Assembly (NCBI GenBank): GCA_965262875.1
Contig: CBDHGD010000006.1
Span: 1 to 64,000 of the forward strand
Source: JBALVT01 sp965262875
Lineage (GTDB): Bacteria > Pseudomonadota > Gammaproteobacteria > Pseudomonadales > Halieaceae
Length of the DNA stretch: 64,000 bases
Direction of reading: 5' to 3'
Both the position numbers and the translations under genes were made by a program. This document shows positions 8,025-16,933 of the stretch, piece by piece (the first letter of the stretch is position 1; each line of letters starts with the position of its first letter). Under the pieces are notes generated by a model. The model had not been told where the DNA came from, ran no database searches, and saw only the letters and a program-made list of their open reading frames with translations.

Positions 8025-8615
8025 CTAACTAGGTGACAAATCCAGTGGCTTAGCACCGACATCAAGATAGTCTGGCTGGTCATTACAGACCCATGTCAGG
8101 AACGTACCCGGTGGCTCAGGCGCGCGCTGAAACGCGCGACACGCCACATCGTAGGCCTGATCGTCGATTGCAACTGCACCGTATTGATCAAGGTTATCAC
8201 GCAAATCACTCTGGCTGGAGCTTGCAAAACCAGAGCGAAAAGCTGTCAGGCTGTTTTTACTGTCCAGCGCAAAGAAAAAGCAGTCTCCCGTTTCGACCAT
8301 CCGCGCCAACACCTTTCGGGCAATCGGGTTGTCGGGGTTCACCAAGGCGTTGAACGTTGCAAAATCGTAAAAATGAAACGCAAAGTGAAACAAAGGGCAG
8401 TCACTGCCGCCAAAAACGCCGCTTCCAAAGCTGAAACCCTGTCCGCTTGAGGACTTGGGGATCTGCACACCGGGGCGCAGGGCAATAAAAGCCAGATCCT
8501 TGTTTTGTTCCCGCACGAAGCCCATTGTAAAACAAGGTGCTTGAGCCTCGACAAATTCATACATCTGGTCTTCATGCATCGTCAGCTTCGCGCGAAAGGT
8601 CTGGATGTTGCTCAA
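8025..8615 (-). CDS. Uncharacterised 196-residue protein
   Basis: The frame opens at a TTG preceded nine bases upstream by GGAG and reads MSNIQTFRAKLTMHEDQMYE. It contains 'FHFAFHFYDFATFNALVNPDNP' and 'VLARMVETGDCFFFALDSKNSLTAFRSG', which look like a compact alpha/beta protein. I recognise no family. It lies 12 bases after the UPF0158 gene on the same strand, so the two probably form an operon. Confidence 0.6.
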   Translation of the reverse strand: MSNIQTFRAKLTMHEDQMYEFVEAQAPCFTMGFVREQNKDLAFIALRPGVQIPKSSSGQGFSFGSGVFGGSDCPLFHFAFHFYDFATFNALVNPDNPIARKVLARMVETGDCFFFALDSKNSLTAFRSGFASSSQSDLRDNLDQYGAVAIDDQAYDVACRAFQRAPEPPGTFLTWVCNDQPDYLDVGAKPLDLSPS

Positions 8616-8627
8616 ATTGGTAATCTC

Positions 8628-9128
8628 CTAATCAGCGTTCGCCAAGGTGGCTGTCTGGGGCAGGGCGGTCGAATAGGGGATTTTGTTGTCCTCCAGGAAA
8701 ACCCTAACGATTTCCCCAAGTGCCCGATCACGGTATCGATACCAATCGCCTTCGATCCCTTCCCTGTGGATCATATCCTTAAATCGACGGAATGCACCGC
8801 GCCCTTTTATCCCTTCGGACAAGGCATTGCGGATCCTGTGGTCTACAACGGTGAGGCAATATTGTTCCATGATGGCGTATTCATCAATTTCAAACCGGGT
8901 GGGCAGCGTGAGGATGTCATCCGACATCATCACCCGCCTGGCATCGTCGATGATCTCTGTTTGCCATTCCGGAGTTAAGCCGCCATCATCGTCTGTCTCT
9001 GCCAGTGAGATTTCTTCCTCTGTCAACGAAAAAACCTCTCCGGTTTTTCGGTTGATGTAAGCACATGACTCGTCGAGCAGTATGCTCAACTCATCAACAA
9101 TGGTTTCTATATTGACTGACAGAGACAT
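8628..9128 (-). CDS. UPF0158 family protein
   Basis: The 166-residue protein has the family hallmarks: an N-terminal 'CAYINRKTGEVFSL' segment, a central Met/Phe-rich part, and the signature 'NALSEGIKGRGAFRRFKDMI' followed by 'WYRYRDRALGEIVRVFLE'. The role of UPF0158 proteins is unknown. The gene is intact and followed on the same strand by an uncharacterised gene. Confidence 0.8.
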   Translation of the reverse strand: MSLSVNIETIVDELSILLDESCAYINRKTGEVFSLTEEEISLAETDDDGGLTPEWQTEIIDDARRVMMSDDILTLPTRFEIDEYAIMEQYCLTVVDHRIRNALSEGIKGRGAFRRFKDMIHREGIEGDWYRYRDRALGEIVRVFLEDNKIPYSTALPQTATLANAD

Positions 9129-9209
9129 ACGATATCCATTTAAATATGCACACTTGAGCCGTTCCGGGGCGTATAGCGCAAAGAAACATATTCTGTAATG
9201 ACACCCGCT

Positions 9210-9862
9210 TCAGTGATCGCGCCGCTCCCCGAATATGGCTTCCAGCGTCGGCGCATCAAGTACGCGATCCACCCAGCGATCCAGCTCCTCAATACTCCCC
9301 GCCGCAATCTGTGAGACCACAGCCTCGGGCAGGGGGCCAAACCGCTTCACCAGAAGCCGCATCAGCGACTTGGCTTCGCCTCTGGCTTCGCCTTCAGCCT
9401 TACCAGCTGCCAGCCCTTTTTCGTGCCCAAGCACTTCACCAGCAGCAAGACCCTCGGCCTTGCCTTCAGCCTTACCTTGTTTCACCCATGTTTCTACAAG
9501 TGTTCCCATGATGGCTTTACCTCCTTCATCCTCTATTCCATCCAGTGCAGCCGCAAACTCCGGCTGCGTCCATTCATAGCGTGCCACAAAATAGTGGAAG
9601 ACGATACCCGCAAAATTTGTATCCAAAGGACAAGGCACGCAGGATTTCCGTCAGATGCTCGACTGTCATATCGGACCGGTGCTTCACAAATTTCAGCAGG
9701 GCCAGACCGGCCATAACCTCGGGATCCCGCGACAAGCGTTCCATCGGGATGCTGCCCAGATCATGCACCTCGTACTGGAACGATGGTATATAGCGGGCCA
9801 TATCCTCACTGACGTCAAACATCTCGCCAAAGATCTGCGGCACATTCCAGGCTGATCGGCCA
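9210..9862 (-). pseudogene. Rpn/PD-(D/E)XK transposase-like nuclease, truncated and frameshifted
   Basis: The minus strand encodes the C-terminal ~215 residues of an Rpn-family protein ('SAWNVPQIFGEMFDVSEDMA' onward), ending in the usual Lys/Glu/Gly-rich tail and 'LLVKRFGPLPEAVVSQI'. Compared with the related fragment at 46774-47439, it has one extra G (CCTTTGGATAC against CCTTTGATAC near 9618), which breaks the frame. The N-terminal nuclease half is missing upstream of about 9862. The two fragments represent opposite ends of very similar genes. Confidence 0.85.
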
Positions 9863-9910
9863 TGTCCCATTACGGTATCTCTCCTTTTGTCCCGCCTCTG
9901 CCGCGGTATA

Positions 9911-10600
9911 TTATCTACGTTTGGCCAATACTTTTTTTCGGAATCGTGCAACGTCTGAAACGTATTCGGATTGATGAATGGCGCGATGGCAGGTAGCGCA
10001 CAGTACGGCAAAGTCGTCAGCAACTAGTGAACGCTCCTCGCCTTCAGGTAAATCCGACCACGGTTGAAGATGATGTAGTTCAAAGCCGCTTCCCCAAGTC
10101 TGCTGATCTTCATATGAAATGGTATAATGGCATGCTTCACAACGAAACCCTTTTTCATGGATAAAGTGGCGAACGTTACCCCTGCCTTCCCATCGTTCAT
10201 GACACTGTCGCTGTCGATATTCGATTACGCCGTGGTTGGATTCAGGCAGGGTAGTTGGGTCTTGAACATAATTTAGAACGTCTTCGCGCAATGATGAATG
10301 CTTTTCCTTGTTGAGTCCGTACCATAAACTGGACAAGCCAAAGCCGCCCTTTCCAGTGGGGATTGTGACGTGACGATCGGACTCCGGAATGAGTACAGCG
10401 TCCTTTGAAATGAAGTACGTGTTTGAAGTCTGATCGGGGAGTTTGGAAATTTTGCGCTCACGAAAAACGGTCGCATTGCGGTAAAAACCGACAATTCGGA
10501 GATCGCCATTCTGTTTGTGTCGGGCGCAGAACACGACAATCACTGGCGATACTTTGGGCGCTTCCTTTAACGCGCCAATTTTCTCAATGGCTATATTTTT
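9911..10600 (-). CDS. HNH endonuclease, 5' end removed by IS1595
   Basis: The frame is open right up to the IS1595 end at 10601, so the true N-terminus is lost; the first ATG/GTG-type start inside is at 10543 (210 residues). The C-terminal half carries the HNH fold: 'CEACHYTISYEDQ', 'FELHHLQPWSDL' and 'FAVLCATCHRAIHQSE', with two CxxC zinc pairs and the catalytic His in LHHL. The remaining N-terminal part ('VIVVFCARHKQNGDLRIVGF') suggests a nucleic-acid-reading module. Restriction-like activity is plausible, but the gene is probably broken. Confidence 0.75.
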   Translation of the reverse strand, partial: KNIAIEKIGALKEAPKVSPVIVVFCARHKQNGDLRIVGFYRNATVFRERKISKLPDQTSNTYFISKDAVLIPESDRHVTIPTGKGGFGLSSLWYGLNKEKHSSLREDVLNYVQDPTTLPESNHGVIEYRQRQCHERWEGRGNVRHFIHEKGFRCEACHYTISYEDQQTWGSGFELHHLQPWSDLPEGEERSLVADDFAVLCATCHRAIHQSEYVSDVARFRKKVLAKRR

Positions 10601-11093
10601 GGCTCTGTTTACGAAACGTATGCGTTCATGATATATTCTTCATGAGTTCAAGGAGATAGCGAATGTCAATGGATAATGAATACTTTCAGGACTGGCTTGC
10701 CGGGATAGACAATCTCGGCACTGCACAGCGCGCCGAGGCTGAAGCGGTGCTTTTAGGGCGGTGCGAAGCGGTTTCCTCGCTTGCCGCAGTCGAACTTGCG
10801 GTGGGTGACGACAGGTGCTGTCCGCATTGCAGCACGCCCGGTGCAATATCACGGGGCATGGCACGTGGCCTGCGCCGCTACCAGTGCAAGAGCTGCCGGC
10901 GCACATTCAACGCGGCAACCGGCACCCCCTTGTCCGGACTTCACTACAAAGACCGCTGGCTGGCCTTTGGTGGATGCATAGCTGCGGGAGAAACGGTTCG
11001 GGCGTCAGCGGCGCGCTGTGACCTTGCCGTCAACACGGCCTTTCGCTGGCGACACCGGTTTCTGCAGGCCACAGGGCAAGCCACGCAAAAACT

Positions 11094-11651
11094 CAACCAC
11101 TACCGATTGGCGTCGGTAGGATGAGGGATGTGATTTTCCAGGTACTGAAGTACGAAGTCTTCTGTGATCACACCGTTGGTGGTTGAAAAATACCCACGCC
11201 CCCAAAAGTGACAGCCCCAGTAGCGTTTCTTCAGGTGTGTAAACTCGCGTTGGACTTTGTGGGATGAGCGTCCTTTCATAAGTCGCACCAAGTCACTGAT
11301 CGCCAGTTTTGGCGGAACGGACACAAACATATGAACGTGGTCGCTGGAAAGGACGCCTGTGATTATATCGACGCCTTTCTCGCTGCAAACTTGTTTGATG
11401 ATGTCACGCACCCGCAATTGAACCGCCCCACGCAGAACCTTGTAGCGATATTTTGTTGTCCAAACGATGTGATAGCGATGGTAGAAAACGCAGTGTTTCC
11501 CAGTGTCATATTGCATAGTCTTATCCTCCCTAAAAATGAGCCTTATTCCTTACGGCGGCTCATTTTTAGGGAGGATAAGACTATAACCGATTCTTTCGTG
11601 CTAAAGCACTCCCGTCTGAAGACGGGGGGTTGGAACCAATGAGTGGATACT
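11094..11651 (-). mobile_element. IS200/IS605-family element, copy 1
   Basis: This 558-bp element carries only tnpA. Its ends hold imperfect palindromes rather than inverted repeats: CTACCGAC-GCC-AATCGGTAG at the tnpA 3' side, and CCCCGTCTTCAGACGGGAG plus a palindromic TAAAAATGAGC...GCTCATTTTTA stem at the other. A second copy of the same length lies at 57583-58140. There is no target duplication, as expected for single-strand HUH transposition. Confidence 0.88.
11100..11516 (-). CDS. tnpA: IS200/IS605 TnpA HUH transposase
   Basis: The 138-residue protein is a typical Y1 transposase. It has the HUH metal-binding motif 'SSDHVHMFVSVPP' around residues 60-62, the start 'HCVFYHRYHIVWTTKYRYKVL', and a C-terminal tyrosine helix ('EDFVLQYLENH'). 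It acts on single-stranded DNA at the palindromic ends. The element has no tnpB. It differs by one residue from the copy at 57589-58005 (DANR against DASR at the end). Confidence 0.93.
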   Translation of the reverse strand: MQYDTGKHCVFYHRYHIVWTTKYRYKVLRGAVQLRVRDIIKQVCSEKGVDIITGVLSSDHVHMFVSVPPKLAISDLVRLMKGRSSHKVQREFTHLKKRYWGCHFWGRGYFSTTNGVITEDFVLQYLENHIPHPTDANR

Positions 11652-12211
11652 CAAAGGGATCGTCGAGGTCGACGAAACCTATGTTCTGGAGAGCCATAAG
11701 GGACAGCGCAACCTGGGACGCAAGCCCCGCAAACGGGGCGGCAAGGCCAGCAAGCGCGGTCTGTCAAGCGAACAAGTGCCGGTTATGATGGCCGCAGATC
11801 GCTCTGGTACGACATTTAGCACGGTTCTGCCCACAGTGACTGCCGAGACGCTGAAACAGGCGATCAGCCCGGTCGTCGACAGGGACATCGTGCTTGTGTC
11901 CGACGGCTGTCAAAGCTATCGGCCATGCGCGGCGGCAATGGGTGTTCGCCATGAAGCCCTCAATCTGTCAGCCGGCGAACGGATCCGTGGGGCCTTTCAT
12001 ATTCAGACTGTCAACAACCGCCACAGCCAACTGAAAGATTTCCTGCGCCGCTACCGTGGCATTGCAACAAAATATCCCGGCAACTATCTGCAATGGTTTC
12101 ATCTCATCAAACTGGCACCACAGCCTTCGTCGCGAGCCTGTCTTGCCGCCGTAATCACAAGACGTGCATACGTTTCGTAAACAGAGCCTTATCTTTTGCT
12201 GGAGACCTCGC

Positions 12212-12368
12212 ATGGTGAGCCAAAAAATATTTGGTTGAACTTACTGTTGATGAGCGTGCTCATCTTTGCGGATTGATCAAGAAGGGGAAATCTTCTGCGC
12301 AGTCGAACCTGAAGGCCCGTATTCTGCTCAAGGCCGATCAAGGTGAGGCAGGCGAACGCTGGCTGGAC
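12212..12368 (+). pseudogene. Fragment of an IS630-family transposase N-terminus
   Basis: From an ATG at 12212 the frame would read MVSQKYLVELTVDERAHLCG if one A were removed from the run CAAAAAAT, so the gene is frameshifted near 12224. The rest ('LIKKGKSSAQSNLKARILLK') matches the start of IS630-type transposases. The sequence ends abruptly where a remnant of the IS5-family element begins. Confidence 0.7.
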
Positions 12369-12468
12369 AAAACAATGCAGGTTGTGCACTTAAAATCTTC
12401 AAAGCTTTCATAAAATGATACCCCAAAGCGCTTCCTCGCATAAAAATAGCCTATTGTGAAGCAAGTCT
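12369..12468 (-). mobile_element. Solo end of the IS5-family element (diverged remnant)
   Basis: About 100 bp match the tnp 5' end of the 970-bp IS5 copies, including AAAACAATGCAGGTTGTGCA and the terminal CCTATTGTGAAGCAAGTCT. Several base changes are present relative to the full copies, so this remnant is older. The rest of the element is missing. The base triplet just outside the end is ATT, fitting the ANT target pattern. Confidence 0.8.
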
Positions 12469-12604
12469 ATTCAACCGCTTAAGTGTATCTCTCCGGGATA
12501 CATTCCCCGAAACTTGCTTCGTAAAGTATTGCCATTTAGCAATATGCTTTAAAGGCAGGGCTCAATGCCCCCGTAGCTTGCTGCGGTGATCCAAATTTTA
12601 CTGC

Positions 12605-13723
12605 TCATGTTGTGGTTTCCGTTTGGCCCGTCGCATCATTGTTTTTCCAAGTGCGTGCAGGAATAAAAACCGTGCCTTGGGCAAGCTTTCTGGCGGTGCG
12701 CAGCAATCCTGCCGAGATCAGGGTGAACCCATTGCTCGCGTCATACTCCACCAGCACTTCAATTTTCCCCGCCGGGTGTTCCAACGTGACATTCACTGGG
12801 ATGTTTTCTGGAATGACGGCCAATCCATCGGCCACGGTTCCAGGTGTCAGCGTGCAGGCGGCCAGACATTGCGATCCCGTAACGGCCATCGTCGGGTGAC
12901 ATTTCCACGGCATGAAATACCGGGTGGCAATGGTGCCGCCGCCCTTTGCGGGGGCAAGCAGACCGAACTTGGGCATAACGGATTTTGACACATCGCCCAT
13001 GCCCATCAACGCCCCTGCTTTGATACGGATCGCTTCCATCCGCGCAAAGAAGTCACGGTTTTCATCCAATTCTCCGCTGGTTTCATAACCAGTCAGTCCA
13101 AAGGCATCCGCGCGCGCAATTACCATCGGCATGGCGACATCCATGCAGGTTACCGTGATCCCGTTGATCGTGTCCGTCAGATTGCCCGTGGGCAGAAAAA
13201 CCCCGGTGGACAAACCCGTGACACCCATAAACTCCAGCAGAATGGGGGCCGCTGTTTCAGGAACACCATCGATATCCGCTTCCCCGTCATAGCGCACAAC
13301 ACCGCCCGGCGTTTGCACCGTTGCAACCACACGCGCGTTGGTGTTCACCGCCCGGATTTTGATGCGGGTTGTGCCCCTTGAAGGGACAACCAAACCCATC
13401 TCGATGGCCGCCGGACCAACACCCGCCAGAATATTCCCACAGGTCGGTCCAAAGTCGACTAGCCGGTTGTCGACACTGACCTGTGCAAAGAAATAGTCAA
13501 CATCGGCCCAGTCCTCTTTGGACTTGGACAGCATGGCGACCTTGGTGGTCACCGCGGCGCCACCACCGATACCGTCGATGTTCTGTGGATGCCCGGAACC
13601 GATCAGTGCAATCAGGACGTCTGCCAACAGGTCCGGACCCTCAGGTAAATCTGCGCGGTTGAAATAGGCGCCGCGCGAGGTGCCGCCACGCAAGAAGATG
13701 AATGGAATTCCAGATTGATCCAC
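12605..13723 (-). CDS. PrpF/GalD-family isomerase (4-oxalomesaconate tautomerase-like)
   Basis: The 372-residue protein starts at a GTG with AGGTGAG upstream, 10 bases after the tctAB stop. It shows the PrpF-family plan: 'IPFIFLRGGTSRGAYF', 'GSGHPQNIDGIGGGAAVTTK', 'DFGPTCGNILAGVGPAAIE' and 'MPWKCHPTMAVTGSQCLA'. Relatives isomerise aconitate-type acids or 4-oxalomesaconate, an intermediate of gallate and protocatechuate 4,5-cleavage. Placement at the end of a TTT operon suggests the transporter imports a related tricarboxylic or unsaturated dicarboxylic acid. The exact substrate cannot be read from sequence. Confidence 0.85.
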   Translation of the reverse strand: MDQSGIPFIFLRGGTSRGAYFNRADLPEGPDLLADVLIALIGSGHPQNIDGIGGGAAVTTKVAMLSKSKEDWADVDYFFAQVSVDNRLVDFGPTCGNILAGVGPAAIEMGLVVPSRGTTRIKIRAVNTNARVVATVQTPGGVVRYDGEADIDGVPETAAPILLEFMGVTGLSTGVFLPTGNLTDTINGITVTCMDVAMPMVIARADAFGLTGYETSGELDENRDFFARMEAIRIKAGALMGMGDVSKSVMPKFGLLAPAKGGGTIATRYFMPWKCHPTMAVTGSQCLAACTLTPGTVADGLAVIPENIPVNVTLEHPAGKIEVLVEYDASNGFTLISAGLLRTARKLAQGTVFIPARTWKNNDATGQTETTT

Positions 13724-13733
13724 TTTGGCTCAC

Positions 13734-15749
13734 CTATGTAAGTGGCCAGGGCAGATCAAAGAACGCCTGCAGCAACCCCGGCGGGAAATCGCGGTTCAAA
13801 ATATAGGCAAGAAAGCAGATGAACCCGATCCCGCATGCCGTCAGAACCAATGTCCGGGCCCAACCCAACCCCGCCCGAATTCGCAGGAATGCCACCAGAA
13901 AAATCAACAGCGCAAGAATAAAGCCCAGCAATGATGCCAGCCCAAGCAGACCTGCAAACCACGCCAAGGTCTCCCACAATCCGTGTGGGGCTTCGGCGTC
14001 CTCGCCAGATGCTTCGCGGTCCGCAAATATCACGTCGGGCGCGGTTATGCGGATCATCCGGATCAGTAGCGCACAGCAGGACAAAACCGCGACAAAAGAG
14101 ACTGTCATCGGGAAAATCCGGTCGGTTGTCAGGGTGATCGCCCGGGCATCAAAAAAGCTGATCAGGAAATATGCGGTCAACACCAGCAAAAAGACCAGAG
14201 GAGCCCGTTTAGCGCCAGTGGGCACATCGCCTTCGGGCAAAATCTCTTTGGCCTGCCGGATGCCGACAATGACCGAGATCACAGTTATGGCCAGCACCAC
14301 CAGAACGATCGGAGAAAAGATGTACTCCAGCCCAACATCCGTGCCGCGCCGGAATTTGCTTGCGGCAATCTGATACGCCTGAAAGCTGAAATTTTCGGCC
14401 TGGGTCGATAGAACAAACCCGATCAGAAACGCCGGCCGCGACCAATCAAACCGGCGCAGCATGATGCCAAGCAGGCCAATTGCAAGCAGCGCAGCCAGAT
14501 CGCCCAAAGACTGGCGTGATTGGAAGGCGGCAAATGAAATCATCATGAACAGAAATGGTGCCAGCAAGGTAAACCGAATGGTGGTCAGCCGGGCAATTCC
14601 GCCCGAAAGCACGATGCACAGCCCGGCGCCGATCACATTGGCCAGCGCCAGCGACCAGACGATCGTGTAGGTAATGTTCAGGTTGTTGGTGATCAGCTGC
14701 GGTCCAGGGTCATACCCCAGTAATGCCATCCCGCCGATGAAAACCGCCATCGACCCAGAACCAGGGATGCCGAATATCAACGTTGGCACCAATCCGCCGC
14801 CTTCTTTGGCGTTATTGGAACTCTCCGGCCCGATCACGCCACGCACGTCGCCCTTGCCAAAGCCGGACTTGTCTTTGGCGGTTTGTACCGTATGCCCGTA
14901 GGCGATCCAGTCCACGACAGAGCCGCCAAGACCAGGGATGACACCAACGATAACGCCAATGACAGAACAGCGAACGGACAGCCAGATATTGCTCCACCAG
15001 TCACGGATGCCCTCCATCCAGCCCGAGCCCAGTGTTGCGTATTTTGATATGGAGCGGTCCTGTCGCAGAAGCGCAATAATTTCCGGAACCGCAAAGATAC
15101 CAAGGCCGACGATGACCAGTTTTAGCCCATCGGTCAGGTACTGGATGGAATAGCTCGACATCCGCAAACTGCCGCCCGCGTCCGCCTCGCCGATGGTGCC
15201 TATCATCAGGCCGAGGCAGGCTGAGGCCACGCCCTTCAATGGTAACCGCCCTGCCAGAATTGCAACCATCGACAGGCCGAGAATGGTGATCATCAGCATC
15301 TCGGGCAGGCCAAAAGCCAGCACAATGGGTCGCGCGATCAGGATAAAGAAAGTCAGAACCGACGCGCCGAGCAATCCGCCAAATAACGACGACACAAAGG
15401 CGGCCGATAACGCCCGCGCCGCCTGGCCTTTTTTGGCCATCGGAAATCCGTCAAGTACAGTGGCCTGCGAGGCAGAGGATCCCGGGATGCCCATCAGGAC
15501 TGATGCGAAGGTATCAGAGGTTGGGATCACCGCCACCAGCCCGACCATAAGCGCCAGGCCTGAAACAGGTTCCATTCCGAACACAAAGGGCAGAACCAGG
15601 CTCAGGCCGGCAATGCCGCCAAGACCGGGAAATACCCCAACCGACAGGCCCAAAAGAACGCCCATAACCAGAAACAAGATCTGTTGCGGCTGCAAAATCA
15701 GCGCGAAGGCTTCTGCCAATGCCGGCAGTGCTGTTGCAAAAATGTCCAT
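13734..15749 (-). CDS. TctA-TctB fused permease of a TTT transporter
   Basis: The 671-residue membrane protein joins two normally separate subunits. Residues ~1-495 are TctA: 'GVLLGLSVGVFPGLGGIAGL' and the second 'GVIVGVIPGLGGSVVDWIAYG' glycine-rich repeats, with about twelve hydrophobic segments. Residues ~515-671 are TctB-like (DUF1468), with four hydrophobic segments beginning 'APLVFLLVLTAYFLISFFDA'. It should form the full membrane part of a tripartite uptake system driven by an ion gradient, fed by TctC just upstream. The second operon at 51-54 kb keeps these genes separate. Confidence 0.9.
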   Translation of the reverse strand: MDIFATALPALAEAFALILQPQQILFLVMGVLLGLSVGVFPGLGGIAGLSLVLPFVFGMEPVSGLALMVGLVAVIPTSDTFASVLMGIPGSSASQATVLDGFPMAKKGQAARALSAAFVSSLFGGLLGASVLTFFILIARPIVLAFGLPEMLMITILGLSMVAILAGRLPLKGVASACLGLMIGTIGEADAGGSLRMSSYSIQYLTDGLKLVIVGLGIFAVPEIIALLRQDRSISKYATLGSGWMEGIRDWWSNIWLSVRCSVIGVIVGVIPGLGGSVVDWIAYGHTVQTAKDKSGFGKGDVRGVIGPESSNNAKEGGGLVPTLIFGIPGSGSMAVFIGGMALLGYDPGPQLITNNLNITYTIVWSLALANVIGAGLCIVLSGGIARLTTIRFTLLAPFLFMMISFAAFQSRQSLGDLAALLAIGLLGIMLRRFDWSRPAFLIGFVLSTQAENFSFQAYQIAASKFRRGTDVGLEYIFSPIVLVVLAITVISVIVGIRQAKEILPEGDVPTGAKRAPLVFLLVLTAYFLISFFDARAITLTTDRIFPMTVSFVAVLSCCALLIRMIRITAPDVIFADREASGEDAEAPHGLWETLAWFAGLLGLASLLGFILALLIFLVAFLRIRAGLGWARTLVLTACGIGFICFLAYILNRDFPPGLLQAFFDLPWPLT

Positions 15750-15830
15750 GGGGCTGACCTCAAATTTTCGGGGGAAAGACCTGTCAGCCCCTTCCGGTTG
15801 AGGAAGGAGCTGACGATGTTTGTATCCGGA

Positions 15831-16916
15831 TCAGTTCAGCGTGACGCCGTAGCGTTCGCTCAGCCAGGTGATGACGAAACTTTTCGCCGTGTCCGGAACA
15901 TTGGTCGCACTGTCCAGGGCGGCCGTTGCCTCAGCCCCAGTCATCTGCGGATAAATCCCCAGACGCTGGGCCGAAAGTTCGGCAAAATCCGGACGGGCTT
16001 TGATCGTTTCAAACGCCGTCGTATAGGTGTCGATCAACTCCTGGCTTGCGGAGCCGGGCAGGAACACCATTTTCTGTGCCGGGAAGCCGGCGACGAAAAA
16101 TGCTTTCCATGCGTCCCACTGCTCGCCGCTGGTTTCACAGCCATCGGTTGCCTCGCAGATTTCTTTGAACGTCAGAATCTCGGGGAATGTCGGGTCACGG
16201 ACGATATTGCCATCTTCGTCGAGACCACCCCAGGTCATCATCGGAACCGCTTTGCCTTCTTCGACCAGTGGCACCACACCTTTGAGATAAGAGGAAGAAG
16301 TCTGATAGTCGATATTTGCTTCGCCACGCTCAAACATCAGCCGGCCATCACCGCGGCCTTTGATGCCGAAAACCGGCTCTACATTCAGGCCCAGCATTTC
16401 CCATGCCAGGAGCGGCACAAGATCCAGACGGGTCGCGCCCTGACTGCCATAGATAAAGTGCACGTCCTGAAGGGTGCTGGCGTCGCCGTCAAAGCGGGCA
16501 GCAAGTTTGGGCGGTAGATAGGCGACCCCACCGGTGCCCGAGGCCAGAACAACATTCCAGTGGCCATATTCATAGCGTACGCGTGGATCACCAAGCAGAT
16601 ATGGGAACTGGGTTGAACCGGACGAGCCAAAGATCACCGTGCCATCGTCAACGGTATTGTCCTGAAACCAGTTTGCGCCTTTGGTTGAGCCGGCACCTGG
16701 CATGAATTTTACAACAACCGTGGGGTTTCCAGGCAATGCTTCTGATAGAAGCGGCGCATAGAAATTGGCCCATTTAGCCGAGCCGCCGGATTCAGAGAAC
16801 GGGATGACCCATTCAACCGTTTCCCCCGATAGGTCTACCTCTGCGGATGTGGATGTTGCGAATGAAGCGGCGACGGCGGCAACCGCAAAGCGACTTGAAA
16901 ATTTGAGTACGGACAT
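15831..16916 (-). CDS. TctC-type periplasmic solute-binding protein
   Basis: The 361-residue protein starts with MSVLKFSSRFAVAAVAASFA, a signal peptide cleaved near 'TSTSAEV'. The Bug/TctC fold follows: 'VEWVIPFSESGGSAKWANFY', 'VVVKFMPGAGSTKGANWF' and 'VIFGSSGSTQFPYLLG'. It should bind a carboxylic acid in the periplasm and pass it to the TctA-TctB permease. AGGGAG lies eight bases upstream. An IS630 copy ends only 17 bases upstream of the start, so the native promoter has been displaced and the element may drive or silence the operon. Confidence 0.9.
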   Translation of the reverse strand: MSVLKFSSRFAVAAVAASFATSTSAEVDLSGETVEWVIPFSESGGSAKWANFYAPLLSEALPGNPTVVVKFMPGAGSTKGANWFQDNTVDDGTVIFGSSGSTQFPYLLGDPRVRYEYGHWNVVLASGTGGVAYLPPKLAARFDGDASTLQDVHFIYGSQGATRLDLVPLLAWEMLGLNVEPVFGIKGRGDGRLMFERGEANIDYQTSSSYLKGVVPLVEEGKAVPMMTWGGLDEDGNIVRDPTFPEILTFKEICEATDGCETSGEQWDAWKAFFVAGFPAQKMVFLPGSASQELIDTYTTAFETIKARPDFAELSAQRLGIYPQMTGAEATAALDSATNVPDTAKSFVITWLSERYGVTLN

Positions 16917-16933
16917 GAAAATTCTCCCTGATA

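Larger units (their letters stand above)
10663..12180 (+). pseudogene. IS1595-family transposase, split by IS200 insertion
   Basis: The first part (10663-11093) carries the N-terminal zinc ribbon 'CCPHCSTPGAISRGMARGL' with a second 'CKSC'. The second part (11652-12180) carries the DDE catalytic domain: 'VEVDETYV', 'VSDGCQSY' and 'VNNRHSQLKDFLRRYRG'. Removing the 558-bp insertion joins CAAAAACT to CAAAGGG in frame and restores a 319-residue transposase of normal family length, with ...QKLKGIVEVDETY across the junction. The gene is therefore inactive but perfectly repairable. Confidence 0.92.
10601..12188 (+). mobile_element. IS1595-family element, interrupted by IS200
   Basis: Perfect 23-bp terminal inverted repeats begin GGCTCTGTTTACGAAACGTA at 10601 and end at 12188. 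The single transposase gene is split by a 558-bp IS200/IS605-family element. The flanking 8-mers (ATATTTTT and TTATCTTT) do not match, so the usual 8-bp target duplication is not evident. One or both sides may have been rearranged after insertion. Confidence 0.9.

Noticed and set aside
12605..15749. Plus-strand frames of 90-200 codons opposite the tct operon
   Set aside because: Shadows of the real minus-strand genes, rich in Ser/Arg/Pro and lacking start signals.
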